Notes: generated from the letters alone by a model not told the origin. A DNA stretch of 64,000 nt from Phycisphaeraceae bacterium (GCA_028277745.1 JANQFR010000085.1:39905-103904); one strand, 5' to 3'. Counted from the first letter of the stretch, positions 28,495 to 38,182 are shown. A program made the numbers and translations.

Positions 28495-28653
28495 GACAAC
28501 CGCGTGCTCGAATCGATCGACGTGCAGAACCGGAACGACCAGGACAAGTCCATCCGCGCCAAAGCCCGTTACCCTGGCCGCCTCACGGTCTACAGCAAAC
28601 CCGCCTCGACGCTAAGCACCCGCGGCTTCTCCAGGCCGCTCTGCCCGATTTGA
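28495..28653 (+). pseudogene. Possible gene remnant in the 322-bp gap before the symporter
   Basis: Between the sulfatase stop (28484) and the symporter start there is no intact gene. One frame from 28495 to the TGA at 28651 reads as protein with a strong G/C preference at the third codon position, as in real genes here (starting DNRVLESIDVQNRND and containing YPGRLTVYSKP). It has no convincing start and no family I know. It could be the tail of a decayed gene. From 28654 to 28806 I see only an A-rich leader ending in the ribosome binding site AAGGAAA. Confidence 0.25.
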
Positions 28654-28806
28654 AATCTGACCCTCGGCGACGTCCAATCCAAGGAACAGCAAAGACGAAC
28701 TGAAAAGAAAAACACCGAGGAAGTCAATCTCAACACACCCTCGGCCGCTTTGGTAAAACACCTTTATCACTTCGGTTCAAGGCTGGGCTCAACAAGGAAA
28801 GCATCT

Positions 28807-30543
28807 ATGGAATTGGGTTGGCTCGATATCACGATCTTCATCGGCTTTATGGCGTTCGTGGTCGTCGTTTCGCTATGGGCGGGACGGAAGGAACGCAGTA
28901 GCGAGGACTACTTCCTGGCGGGCCGGGGGCTGAGTTGGTGGCTCATCGGTTTCTCCCTGATCGCATCGAACATCTCGACCGAGCACTTTGTCGGCATGGC
29001 GGGGGCGGCGTTCACGGAGGTCGGCCTGGCGATCGCCAGCTACGAGTGGATCGCGGCGATCACGCTGGTTGTGGTGGCGCTGTGGCTGCTGCCCAAGTTC
29101 CTCAAGGCCGGCATCTACACGATGCCGCAGTTCCTCGAATACCGCTACGACAACACGACGCGGACCACGATGTCGATCTACCTGCTGGTGCTGACGATCA
29201 TCGCGGTGCTGGTCACCGTGCTCTACAGCGGGGCGCGGGGCCTCGACGGGGTGTTCGGGTTCAGCGAGATGATGGTCGCACGCTTCAACATGACCCCGGA
29301 GGACGCGGACTTCTGGGCCACCTGGGGCGGCGCCTGGGTCATCGGCATCGTCGCAAGCATCTACACCATCTACGGCGGCCTCAAGGCGGTGGTCTGGTCC
29401 GACCTGATCCAGGGCGGGGCGCTGCTGATCGGCGGGGCGATCGTGCTGTACCTGGGGCTCCGACTCGTCGGCGACGGCAATGTCTTCACGGGCTGGACCA
29501 CGTTTGTCGCCGAAAATAAGGATCGGCTCCACACGATGAAGCCGGCCGACGACCCGGACCTGCCCTGGACGATCATGATTGTCGGCATCTGGATCCCCAA
29601 CTTTTTTTACTGGGGGCTCAACCAGTTCATCACCCAGCGGACCCTCGGCGCCAAGAGCCTGGCCGAGGCCCAGAAGGGCGTGTTCCTGGCGTGCGTGTTC
29701 AAGCTGATCATCCCGTTCATCATCGTGGTGCCGGGGATCATCGCGTTCCAGGAGTTCGGCGCGGAAATCCTCAAGAACTCCGGCGGCGATATGGACAAGG
29801 CCGGCGAAATCGCTTACCCCCACCTGATCAAGGAGATCATGCCGCCGGTGTTGCGCGGCGTCATGCTCGCGGCGCTGGCCGGGGCGGTGATGTCGACCTT
29901 CAACTCGGGCATCAACTCCGCGTCGACCCTCTTCACCGTCGACGTCTACGACAAGTTCATCAAGCCCGACTCCACGCCGCGGCAGCAGGTACGGGTCGGC
30001 CGGATCGCGACCGCCGTCATCGCGCTGGCCGCCTGCCTGATGGCCCCGCTGCCCGGCCTGTTCGAGGGCGTGTTCAACTACATCCAGGAGATCTGGGGCT
30101 TCATCTCCCCGGCGATCGTCGTCGTCTTCTTCTTCGGCATCCTGGTCCCCAAAGCCCCGGCCGCGTCGGGCCGGGTCGCGTTGTGGCTGGGCCCGGTGAT
30201 CTACGGCGTATTCCGCGTCACGGGCTGGGTCATGTCGGCGATCGGCTATTCGCATAACGAGCAAGGCCAGGTCGTCCGCGCGATCGCCGAGGACCAGGTC
30301 GCGATTGTCACCGGCGTCCCAGCACAAATCTTCGGCTTCACGCAGATCACGTTCCTGCACCACATGACGATCACGCTGGTGATCCTGTGCGTCATCCTGG
30401 GCGTGATGACCGCGGCCCGGCCGCTGAGCGAGCCGCGGAAGATGCCGGTGTCGGACCTGGACGTCACGCCTCACCCGCTGCGCTACGTGTACGGCGGCGG
30501 GATCATCGCCGCGACGATCGTGTTGTACCTGCTATTCTGGTAG
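28807..30543 (+). CDS. Sodium:solute symporter (SSS/SGLT family)
   Basis: 578-residue inner-membrane transporter with about 14 membrane helices. It opens with 'DITIFIGFMAFVVVVSLWAGRKERSSEDYFLAGRGLSWW', a classic SSS start, followed by 'IASNISTEHFVGMAG' (sodium-site helix), 'YTMPQFLEYRYDN', 'YTIYGGLKAVVWSDLIQ' and 'ALAGAVMSTFNSGINSASTLFTVDVY'. SGLT-like members move sugars with sodium. Its place behind the sulfatase under the LacI operator suggests uptake of a desulfated sugar or oligosaccharide. Start at ATG 28807 with AAGGAAA upstream. Confidence 0.93.
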   Translation: MELGWLDITIFIGFMAFVVVVSLWAGRKERSSEDYFLAGRGLSWWLIGFSLIASNISTEHFVGMAGAAFTEVGLAIASYEWIAAITLVVVALWLLPKFLKAGIYTMPQFLEYRYDNTTRTTMSIYLLVLTIIAVLVTVLYSGARGLDGVFGFSEMMVARFNMTPEDADFWATWGGAWVIGIVASIYTIYGGLKAVVWSDLIQGGALLIGGAIVLYLGLRLVGDGNVFTGWTTFVAENKDRLHTMKPADDPDLPWTIMIVGIWIPNFFYWGLNQFITQRTLGAKSLAEAQKGVFLACVFKLIIPFIIVVPGIIAFQEFGAEILKNSGGDMDKAGEIAYPHLIKEIMPPVLRGVMLAALAGAVMSTFNSGINSASTLFTVDVYDKFIKPDSTPRQQVRVGRIATAVIALAACLMAPLPGLFEGVFNYIQEIWGFISPAIVVVFFFGILVPKAPAASGRVALWLGPVIYGVFRVTGWVMSAIGYSHNEQGQVVRAIAEDQVAIVTGVPAQIFGFTQITFLHHMTITLVILCVILGVMTAARPLSEPRKMPVSDLDVTPHPLRYVYGGGIIAATIVLYLLFW

Positions 30544-30592
30544 CAGGCCGGGCGGTTGTGAGGCAAGAAGACGTTAGGATGAGCCGCGACTG

Positions 30593-33034
30593 ATGATCGG
30601 CGTTTTTCTCGGCATCCTGCTGGCGGCGTGGGTCGCGTGTTTCACCCTCTTCAACGACACGATCATCCGCCAGCCGCTGATGACCGGCAACCTGATGCCG
30701 TCCACGGTGTACGGGCTGCTGGTGGTGCTGTCGCTGCTGGCGGGCGCCTGGGTGATGCTCCGCCGAGGCCGCGGTGGGATGCCCCGGCAGCACCTGGTGA
30801 TGCTCGTGGTCATCGCGACCGCGGCGTGCGCCTGGCCGGGGTCCAATTTCTACCGCACGTTCGTCGGCGGCCTGGCCAACCCGATCAACCTCGAACGCAC
30901 CAAGCCGCATTGGCAATCCGAAGGCGTGCTCTCCTACGTGCCCGGCGGATCGCCCACGATCGCCCGCGGGCAGGTGCGCGACTGGCGGGGCCTGGCGCAG
31001 CAGATCCATCACACGATCTCCGCCGAGCCCCCCAACGACTGGGGCGCCTGGCTCAACAAGCAACTGCTTGCGGGACAGCGCAGGCTGATTCGCCAACTGG
31101 CGACGGACCGGGACGCCGAGGACGAGGTGCGGCCCGATGAACGCGCGACCCTGCTGGCTGCGTTGAATCACCTGGTCCGCAGCGAAGGGCTTGCCGATCA
31201 CCTGCCGCCGGAAACCGCCCAGCGGCCCGAGGTCGCGGCATTGATCCACGCGTATCAGACGGAGCACGCGGCCAGCCTCGCCCGACTCAACCGCGCGCTG
31301 CTGGCGGTGGTGTGGCCCGAACACGTCGCGCCGATCCCCGCGGGGGAAGGCGTCATGGTCAACGGCGCCGAAGCGGACCCGGTGGTGACCGACGCATTGG
31401 TCGGCGGGGTCGCGGGGGAGCAGCGGCTGAGCCTGGGGAACGTGCCGTGGCGGTCATGGTGGCCGACCCTGCGCCTGTGGGTGGGCCTGGCGGCGCTGCT
31501 GGCGGTGGCGAGCGTCTGTCTCGCGCTGATCCTTCATCCTCAGTGGTCACGTTACGAACGGCTGCCTTACCCGCTGGTCAAGCTGGTCGAGGCGGTGACG
31601 TCGCCCACGGCCGTCCGGCCCGGCGGGTTGTTCCACAACAAGCTGTTCTGGGGCGCGTTGCTGGCCGTGCTGGTCCTGCACCTCAACAACGGCCTGGCGG
31701 TGTGGCAACCCGGCTGGATCAAGCTCCCGTTGACCTACGACCTGAGCCCGCTGATGGTCCTGTTCCCCAACGCGTCGCGCGTCTCCGGGAGTTGGAACGT
31801 GTTCCACCCACACCTGTATCTGAGCGTGATCGCGTTTGCGTTTTTCGTCAGGACCGATGTCACGCTGAGCATGGGCATCGTGGGCTTCGCGTGGCTGGCG
31901 CTTGGGGCGGCGCTCACCGCCAACGCGATCCCCCTGACCAACAACCAGGCCGAGGCCGATATCGGCCCGCTGCTGCGCATCGGCGCGTATCTCGGCTACG
32001 CGGTGATGATCTTCTATTTCGGGCGTCGGCATTACCTCGCCGTCGCGGCCGACACGCTGCGCCTCCGCCGAGTCACCGGCGACCCCAACCAGCGCACCCT
32101 CGCCTGGGCCGGCCGGCTGCTGGTCCTCTCCTCGATCGGCTGCGTCGTGCTGCTGAGCCGGTACGGCGGGCTGGATTGGCGGATGGGGGTGATCGCCGTC
32201 GCGCTGATCCTGCTGATGCTGGTCGTCCTGGCCCGCATCTTCGCCGAGACCGGGGCGTTCTATATCCAGCCCAACTGGATGCCGATCACGTTCTTCGCCG
32301 CGGTGTTCGGGTTCGAGGGTATGGGGCCGACGACCTTTCTGATGATCTCATTGATCGGCGTGGTGCTGGTCGGCGACCCGCGGGAATCGATCCTCGGGTT
32401 CTTCGTCAACGGGCTCAAGCTGTCGGATGACCTCACCAAGGTTTCGCGGCGGTCCTCGGCCCTTCTGCAAGGGAGCGTGGCGCTGGGCGCGTTGGTCCTC
32501 GCGGGGGCGGTCACGCTCATGCTGCTCTACACCTGGGGCCTGCCGCCGCTGGAGAAATGGGCCAACGAGTGGCACCCGAGCCTGGCGTTCAACACGCTGG
32601 CGCGGCGCGTCTCGGATGCGATGAGCGTCGGCGAGCTGGACGCGGCGGTCGGCGTCGATCTGTCACATGCTTACTTCAGCTCGATGCGTCCGGACTGGCC
32701 GGCGGTGGGGATCATGGCGGGGGGCGCAGCGGCGGTGATCGCGCTGGCGGCAGCGCGGATGCGCCTGCCGTGGTGGCCAATCCACCCCGTGCTGCTGTTG
32801 GTGATCGGCACGACCCCCGCGGGGCGGTTCGCCTGGTCGTTCCTGCTGGGCTGGTTCATCAAGTCGACGATCACCCGGCTCACCGGGGCGCGGGGCTACA
32901 GCACAGTGCGGCCGCTGATGATCGGCCTGATCGCCGGTGAACTGCTCGCCGCCTTGTTCTGGCAGAGTTTCGGCGCGGCTTACTACGCCATTACCGGAGC
33001 CCTGCCCGAAACCTATTTCATCCTGCCCAACTGA
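30593..33034 (+). CDS. Large polytopic membrane protein (DUF6785-like)
   Basis: 813-residue membrane protein with a dozen or more hydrophobic segments, an extracytoplasmic loop of roughly 150-190 residues after the third segment (about 105-290), and conserved-looking stretches such as 'NPINLERTKPHWQSEG', 'RYERLPYPLVKLVEAVT', 'GSWNVFHPHLYLSVIAFAFF' and 'IFAETGAFYIQPNWMPITFF'. From memory this matches a family of unknown function (DUF6785/6784) seen beside carbohydrate genes in planctomycetes and relatives; it also resembles oligopeptide transporters in size. Downstream of the symporter by 49 bp, so probably in the sulfatase regulon. Confidence 0.7.
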   Translation: MIGVFLGILLAAWVACFTLFNDTIIRQPLMTGNLMPSTVYGLLVVLSLLAGAWVMLRRGRGGMPRQHLVMLVVIATAACAWPGSNFYRTFVGGLANPINLERTKPHWQSEGVLSYVPGGSPTIARGQVRDWRGLAQQIHHTISAEPPNDWGAWLNKQLLAGQRRLIRQLATDRDAEDEVRPDERATLLAALNHLVRSEGLADHLPPETAQRPEVAALIHAYQTEHAASLARLNRALLAVVWPEHVAPIPAGEGVMVNGAEADPVVTDALVGGVAGEQRLSLGNVPWRSWWPTLRLWVGLAALLAVASVCLALILHPQWSRYERLPYPLVKLVEAVTSPTAVRPGGLFHNKLFWGALLAVLVLHLNNGLAVWQPGWIKLPLTYDLSPLMVLFPNASRVSGSWNVFHPHLYLSVIAFAFFVRTDVTLSMGIVGFAWLALGAALTANAIPLTNNQAEADIGPLLRIGAYLGYAVMIFYFGRRHYLAVAADTLRLRRVTGDPNQRTLAWAGRLLVLSSIGCVVLLSRYGGLDWRMGVIAVALILLMLVVLARIFAETGAFYIQPNWMPITFFAAVFGFEGMGPTTFLMISLIGVVLVGDPRESILGFFVNGLKLSDDLTKVSRRSSALLQGSVALGALVLAGAVTLMLLYTWGLPPLEKWANEWHPSLAFNTLARRVSDAMSVGELDAAVGVDLSHAYFSSMRPDWPAVGIMAGGAAAVIALAAARMRLPWWPIHPVLLLVIGTTPAGRFAWSFLLGWFIKSTITRLTGARGYSTVRPLMIGLIAGELLAALFWQSFGAAYYAITGALPETYFILPN

Positions 33035-33148
33035 CGGCGGGCGAAAAGGGAATCCGGAAGAAACCGGCGCCCGGCCGTTGTGGCGCTCCCTTCACGTGAA
33101 CTCTTAAGACAAGAGCGGGCTCGTGAGTTTGGCGTGTATCCGTGTCCA

Positions 33149-35413
33149 TCAGTTCGATGAGCCGCTGGGTCTCGGCTCGGAGCGGTGCGCAGCGTCCAGG
33201 CGCCAACGGGAAGCGTTCAGATTGGCGTCGCGAACCTGTTCGACGAGGTCCCATTTCGGGGTATCGGTCATATCCACCAAGCCCATCGCATGGTGTTCGC
33301 CGTAGCGTAGGCGGTTACCGCTGCCCGGGCCGCGGCCGGTGACGGGTTGATCCCGGTAGAGGAACCACAAGGCGCCGACGCACTTCGGGTCTTTCGCCGC
33401 GTGTTCGATCAACTCGGTATACATGCGGCCGGCTTCGGCGTCGTCCGCGGCGCCGACTTTTTTGTATTCGGTGTAGCCGCGTTCGCCGCTATAGGTCGGC
33501 GAGAAGCTGAATTCACCTAATACCACGGGTTTGTCAAACTTGTCGATCAACTTGCGGATGCCGCCGTCGTGGCGATGGTTGTAGTGGTCGTAACCAATCA
33601 CGTCGACATACGGGGCGAGCAACTCCCAGTCGACCGGACCCTCCCACCACCACGGCACGATCCAGTAGCCGAAGTACAGGTGGTTCGGCGCCAGTTCTTT
33701 CATGATCTGATAAATCGTTCGGTAATACTCGTGTGAGAAGTACTGGCGGAGCATCTCGGCGTCTTTGGCCGGGGCTTTGAGTTCCATCGCATACAACTCG
33801 TCAACACTCGCGGCCTTCACGCCCCAGGCCTCGGCCAGCCGAGCCGGGTCGTGGTCGTAATGGGTCAGCGCGTGATCGACCAGGGCGCGCTTGCCGGGGA
33901 TATCTGCGTCCTGTTTCAAGAAAGTGGGTACAACGTTTTTCTTGACCCAGTCGGTCTCGTTGTTGACGCCCCAGCCGACGATATACGGGTTATCGCGGTG
34001 ATGGGCGACCTGCCTGGCCAGGGTCTTTCGGATCGCATCAACCACTTCGGGGTTGAAGATGTCGGGCTTGCCCGCGATCTTGGGCACGTCCTTGCCGTGC
34101 GTGTGGGCGTAGCCGAAACATCCAAGCCCCTCAACCTGCGCCAGCCGAGCGCCGTCGCCGAAGAGCCCGCCCCATTTACCGATACCGCTGAATCCCCAAG
34201 TGCGCAGGCGCTTTTCGGTCAGCGCCGTGGCTTCACGGCGCCAGTTGTTTTCGCCAAATTTGCGGATCATATTGGCGGTATGGAAAGACACGTAATGGGC
34301 TTTGTCGCCGGCGCCCCACACGTCCCACCCCCAGGCGGCGCCGTAAGTTCCCTCACGCGGCGGCAGTTCCTCAAACAGCCATTCCCGGCCGGTAACCGGC
34401 GTCTTGGGCCAGTTCAGGCCCGGCGCCGCGCACACCCCGGTGTAGAAACAGGGGTTACCTTCCGGGCTGATCAACCACCAGTAGCCGTCACGCTTGACCA
34501 CCCGGTAAAAGCCGGTGGCGGTTTCTCGCCAACCGGCTTGCTTCCACCCGCCGAACCGATCAAACGCCTCGGGCCGCCCCCATGTCGCCAGCTTTCGCCG
34601 CTCGGTTTCCCAGGCTTCAACCAGGTTCTGATCTGTCTTGACCTTGCCCGGCCAGTCCGAGCCGACGTATTGTCCGTACCGGTCGATCACCGGCTTGGGG
34701 GCCGCGATATCCACCGAACTTCTCGCTTCCGCCGTCGGATTCCAGCCCTTGCCGTTGAGCGCGACGTAGATGCTCGCCTTGCCCTCCTGGGCGTGTGCGG
34801 GCGTCGGCATCTCGAACCGGTGGGTTTCCTCTGACCCCTTTTTGATCTTGCCGTAGATCGTTTTCTTGACCTTATGTCTTCCTTGCTCGAACACGAGCAA
34901 GAGATGGGTCGCCGAGCTTTTCGGCTGCACGTGATATCTCACCTCGATCGGGTACGTTTGGCCCGGTTCGAGCACACCATCCGGCAGACGCATGATCGAC
35001 AGCGTGTCGGGGTCAATCGCGTCGGCGCCGCGTTCGACCCGCACCTTGGCGGTCGCCTGCTTCACGGGCGACCAGCCCGGGCCGCTAAGGATGGCGAACA
35101 ACTCGCCTTCGCCGTCCCGGGCCGTGCGTGGGATCGTCAACTCAACTCCCACGTCACGCGCTTCGGCGCCGCGGCGAACCTCGCGGTACGCCGTCTGTTT
35201 CACGCCGTGCTTCGGCTGCTGAAAGATGACGATGAGTTGGCGGGCCTTCGATCCGTCGTCGGCCTGGTAACGGACCTTGAGGTCAAGTTTCTGCCCCGCG
35301 GCCAGCGTCTGGGGCGGATTGAGGATTGCGACCTGTTCGGCCAGCCGGGGCGTCGTGGCGGTCAGGGCGATCAGAACAACAATGCGTGGAACGGATACGG
35401 AGAACAAATTCAT
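33149..35413 (-). CDS. Secreted agarase-like glycoside hydrolase (clan GH-A)
   Basis: 754-residue enzyme: signal peptide, two beta-sandwich domains (about 28-127 and 135-236), then a TIM-barrel catalytic domain (about 290-730). It shows 'GYWWLISPEGNPCFYTGV', 'LRTWGFSGIGKWG', the acid/base motif GWGVNNETDW (Glu486) and the nucleophile motif VVLGEFSF (Glu634). The pattern resembles GH50/GH86-type beta-agarases and related enzymes. The two N-terminal domains resemble each other ('VRYQADDGSKARQLIVIFQQPKHGVK' versus 'VRYHVQPKSSATHLLLVFEQGRHKVK' region). The C-terminal tail is encoded by a palindrome. It converges with the gene ending at 33034. Confidence 0.75.
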   Translation of the reverse strand: MNLFSVSVPRIVVLIALTATTPRLAEQVAILNPPQTLAAGQKLDLKVRYQADDGSKARQLIVIFQQPKHGVKQTAYREVRRGAEARDVGVELTIPRTARDGEGELFAILSGPGWSPVKQATAKVRVERGADAIDPDTLSIMRLPDGVLEPGQTYPIEVRYHVQPKSSATHLLLVFEQGRHKVKKTIYGKIKKGSEETHRFEMPTPAHAQEGKASIYVALNGKGWNPTAEARSSVDIAAPKPVIDRYGQYVGSDWPGKVKTDQNLVEAWETERRKLATWGRPEAFDRFGGWKQAGWRETATGFYRVVKRDGYWWLISPEGNPCFYTGVCAAPGLNWPKTPVTGREWLFEELPPREGTYGAAWGWDVWGAGDKAHYVSFHTANMIRKFGENNWRREATALTEKRLRTWGFSGIGKWGGLFGDGARLAQVEGLGCFGYAHTHGKDVPKIAGKPDIFNPEVVDAIRKTLARQVAHHRDNPYIVGWGVNNETDWVKKNVVPTFLKQDADIPGKRALVDHALTHYDHDPARLAEAWGVKAASVDELYAMELKAPAKDAEMLRQYFSHEYYRTIYQIMKELAPNHLYFGYWIVPWWWEGPVDWELLAPYVDVIGYDHYNHRHDGGIRKLIDKFDKPVVLGEFSFSPTYSGERGYTEYKKVGAADDAEAGRMYTELIEHAAKDPKCVGALWFLYRDQPVTGRGPGSGNRLRYGEHHAMGLVDMTDTPKWDLVEQVRDANLNASRWRLDAAHRSEPRPSGSSN

Positions 35414-35478
35414 TCAGATGGCTCCGGTGAAGACAAACGTAAACGGGCTGCTGGGCGATAAGCTTCGCTGTAACGAAA

Positions 35479-36213
35479 TCACTTGAAATAAACGGTCGAC
35501 TTTGGTTCGTCGGGCGGGTGCGTTGGGCGGATCACGATCCGGATCGCTTCCTTCGGCCCGGATTCTGCGTGGCCGTCAACAATCAGCGCGTTGATCGCCC
35601 CGAGGTGCAGGCCGTCGCCGTTGCTGGCCGCGAACACGCCGTTGATGTAAGACGGCGTCCAATCCCAGCCGAACCGGCCGGGCCAGTCGACCGGGTTGCT
35701 GTAGCCGGTTTCACCGAAGATAAACTGGTCGCCCGCATGTTCGTAACCGCTCTGGATGGCATCCAGCCGCTTACCCCCCAGGTAAACATGATAGTTGTAA
35801 TTGGCGATCTTGAACCACGGCCAGCCCGCTGTGCCGAGCGGCGCCGCGGGGTTGCTTTTCCGCACCAAGTAATAGGTTTCGCTCTGCTCGGGACAGTTCC
35901 AGGCGCCTGGCGACTCGAGATAGTCATCCAGCATGTACGGATACCAGCCATGGCTCGTGATGTTGCCGGAGGATTGCCTCGCGGAGGCGCCCGGAACCGT
36001 CATGGGGATGACATATCCGTCTGAGTCGTTGGCGTACATGAAATAAGCGATTCCGAGTTGGCGCTGGTTGGACAAACAGGCGGTCTTGCGGGCGACGCTT
36101 CGGGCTCGGTTCAGCGCTGGCAGCAACAGGGCGATCAGCAGCGCAATGATGCTGATCGTTACAAGCAGCTCGATCAGCGTAAAGCCGTGATGTGATTGGG
36201 AACGTGAGGTCAT
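35479..36213 (-). CDS. DUF1559-type pseudopilin-like protein
   Basis: 244-residue protein with prepilin motif [19 protein letters not shown], then '[38 protein letters not shown]' and a C-terminal H-x9-DG motif (His in [16 protein letters not shown]), the signature of planctomycete pseudopilins. These are processed by prepilin peptidase and probably travel through the T2SS-like system (see 2-10426). Placed between an agarase-like GH and a PEP-CTERM gene on the same strand, it may help surface display or secretion for this polysaccharide locus; that is inference. Confidence 0.85.
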   Translation of the reverse strand: MTSRSQSHHGFTLIELLVTISIIALLIALLLPALNRARSVARKTACLSNQRQLGIAYFMYANDSDGYVIPMTVPGASARQSSGNITSHGWYPYMLDDYLESPGAWNCPEQSETYYLVRKSNPAAPLGTAGWPWFKIANYNYHVYLGGKRLDAIQSGYEHAGDQFIFGETGYSNPVDWPGRFGWDWTPSYINGVFAASNGDGLHLGAINALIVDGHAESGPKEAIRIVIRPTHPPDEPKSTVYFK

Positions 36214-36285
36214 GAGCGTGTCTCACAGAAGTGATCCGTGACTCAACCATACGTCGGGGCGCCGAGCGTTCAAGAACACGGGAAC

Positions 36286-37035
36286 TCAAGCCCGTCGAGA
36301 CCGGAACAGCACCGTGAGCCCGCCCAGCCCCATCAACGCCAGTGATGCGGGTTCGGGGATGATGTCGCCGGTCAGTTGCACGTTGTCCAGGCGCACCGTG
36401 TCGCCGACCTTGTTGCCCGAGCTGCCGACAGCGGCGAAATAGAAACGGAATTCGGCCGTCGCCAGGCTCGGAAACGCCGACAGGTCGACGCTGTAAGTCG
36501 GCCCGCCGTCGCCGATACCGCCGCTCTCGGTCAGGGCGAAGCTGTCGAGTACGGGACTGCCATCCCCGAAACCACCGACGCTCGACTGGAGGTAAACGGT
36601 GACCGAGGTGAGGTCACCCAATGCATTGTCGCTGAGATAGAACCCCTCAAAAATCAATTCATCCAGAACCATCGCGTCGCCCGCGTTTGTCGCCGAAATA
36701 GTGAACGACAAGAAATCGTCATCGTTCAACGCGCCGGAAGCGGTGTTGGGTTGAGCGACGGCGTCCCCCCGGACGAAGGCGGTGTTGCTGGTGGCCCCGA
36801 AGCCGATGTCCGACGCGGCGCTGCCCTCGTTGGCGCCCGAAACGGCCTGGAAATCGCCCGCGTCGGTTCCCGCGTGGCTGTCGATCGACGCGGCCGTTCC
36901 CCCAGTGAAACGGTAGTCCGCGAGGGTGGCGGCGTTTGTCACCAAAGCTCCGCAGGCCAAAACTGCGGCGGCCGCGATGTTCACAGGATTCAAGAATCGT
37001 CCGGATGAAAGGTCAGGCAAGCGAACCATGTTCAA
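36286..37035 (-). CDS. PEP-CTERM protein (exosortase substrate)
   Basis: 249-residue secreted protein with an N-terminal signal (IAAAAVLACGALVTNA) and a C-terminal sorting signal: PEPASLALMGLGGLTVLF followed by RSRRA, that is PEP motif, hydrophobic helix and basic tail. The body is beta-rich, Ser/Gly/Asp-rich and resembles a lectin/CBM-like domain ('DYRFTGGTAASIDSHAGTDA'; 'TVRLDNVQLTGDIIPEP'). Expected to be cut and anchored by the exosortase at 15811-16788. GGAGG lies seven bases before the ATG. It may display a carbohydrate-binding surface protein. Confidence 0.88.
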   Translation of the reverse strand: MNMVRLPDLSSGRFLNPVNIAAAAVLACGALVTNAATLADYRFTGGTAASIDSHAGTDAGDFQAVSGANEGSAASDIGFGATSNTAFVRGDAVAQPNTASGALNDDDFLSFTISATNAGDAMVLDELIFEGFYLSDNALGDLTSVTVYLQSSVGGFGDGSPVLDSFALTESGGIGDGGPTYSVDLSAFPSLATAEFRFYFAAVGSSGNKVGDTVRLDNVQLTGDIIPEPASLALMGLGGLTVLFRSRRA

Positions 37036-37123
37036 GCCTCCATAATCAAGGAACCAGATTTGAATACGATGCAGAGTCAGGTTTCCGTTTCGCGGGCCGT
37101 TAAACAGCGCTCGCCGTTACGGC

Positions 37124-38146
37124 TTATGTCGCTACCGGCCCCGAGCTGTTGCCGATCACCAACTCGCCGGACACCGACACGCGCAATGGCCGGCTGGCCG
37201 GCTGACGGAGCCGACGCATCACCAGATCGATACACGCCCGCCCCATCTCCACGAACTGAGGATCAATGGACGTGATCCGCCGGGCCTGCAGATCGGCAAT
37301 ATGCATCGCGTCGAAGCCCGTGACGCTCGCATCGGCGGGGACACTCAGGCCCGCCTCCTCCAACGAACGGATCACAAGGCCGGCCACGCGGTCGTTGACG
37401 CACACGAACGCGGTGACGCCACGTTGGACGGCCTCTCGCAGCACCCGCCCGTCGATGTCGTCTCTACCGTGAAAGATGGAGCGGCCCATCAGGTCTTCAC
37501 GCGGCGGCAGCAGGCCGTGCCGCAGACAGCCCTCGATGAAACCGGCGCGTCGTTGCTCGCTGAACGTCGCGTCGTGGTGCTCGCCGACCCAAGCCAGGCG
37601 GCGGTGCCCCAGCGGCATCAGGTGATCGACGACCATGCGTACGCCTTCCAGGTTGTCCGCGAGGACGGCGTCGTGGGCGACAGGGTCGTACAGAAAAGCG
37701 CAGGAAACAAGCGGAACCCGTCTGGCCAGATCACGGACCATGGCCGGGTCATGTCGTCCCTCGAGGACGGCGGCGTCGCATGCGCTGCCTCGCAACGATT
37801 TGGGCAACCGCGCGGGTGTTTGTTCATCGAGGTCGTGCGCACGAACGGTGTGAACCGTAAGGCGTGCGTCGACGTCGTCGGTCGCGGCGGTCATGCCCTG
37901 GAGCATGCGCATCGCGTTCGGGCTGCCGTGGGAGTCTTCGCTGCGTAATAGGAGTCCAACGGTGGGTAGGTCGGCTTCAGGCTGCCGGCTACGCCGGGCG
38001 CGGCCCTGGTATCCGAGGCGAGCGGCGGTCTCCGCCACCCGGGCTCGAGTTGATGGATGGATACGGGCGCTTTGCTGAAGCGACCGCGAAACGGTGGAGG
38101 GCGACAGGTCGAGTTGCTCAGCGATTTGTCGAATTGTGACTGTCAT
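37124..38146 (-). CDS. LacI-family transcriptional regulator
   Basis: 340-residue regulator. The helix-turn-helix starts directly at the N-terminus (VTIRQIAEQLDLSPSTVSRSLQQ, residues 3-25) and the effector domain follows ('VVDHLMPLGHRRLAWVGEHHDATFSEQRRAGF', 'TAFVCVNDRVAGLVIRSL', 'ASVTGFDAMHIADLQ'). It heads a minus-strand block with the PEP-CTERM, pseudopilin and agarase-like genes and probably controls them. The promoter at 38155-38182 places transcription start at or next to the ATG, so the mRNA may be leaderless. No copy of the TGAACGTTCA operator is present here. Confidence 0.9.
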   Translation of the reverse strand: MTVTIRQIAEQLDLSPSTVSRSLQQSARIHPSTRARVAETAARLGYQGRARRSRQPEADLPTVGLLLRSEDSHGSPNAMRMLQGMTAATDDVDARLTVHTVRAHDLDEQTPARLPKSLRGSACDAAVLEGRHDPAMVRDLARRVPLVSCAFLYDPVAHDAVLADNLEGVRMVVDHLMPLGHRRLAWVGEHHDATFSEQRRAGFIEGCLRHGLLPPREDLMGRSIFHGRDDIDGRVLREAVQRGVTAFVCVNDRVAGLVIRSLEEAGLSVPADASVTGFDAMHIADLQARRITSIDPQFVEMGRACIDLVMRRLRQPASRPLRVSVSGELVIGNSSGPVAT

Positions 38147-38154
38147 TGCATTTA

Positions 38155-38182
38155 ATCATACAGATTATTCAAGATTGTGCAA
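38155..38182 (-). promoter_or_regulatory. Promoter of second LacI gene, near-leaderless
   Basis: Minus strand TTGCAC (38177-38182), 16 bp, TATGAT (38155-38160). Only eight bases separate the -10 box from the ATG at 38146, so transcription should begin at about the start codon. TTGT-GCA-ACAA (38176-38186 region) forms a short dyad over the -35 box and is a candidate operator. Confidence 0.6.

Noticed and set aside
28873..30474. 533-codon minus-strand frame
   Set aside because: Antisense of the SSS symporter; composition is His/Asp/Arg-rich and low in hydrophobic structure.
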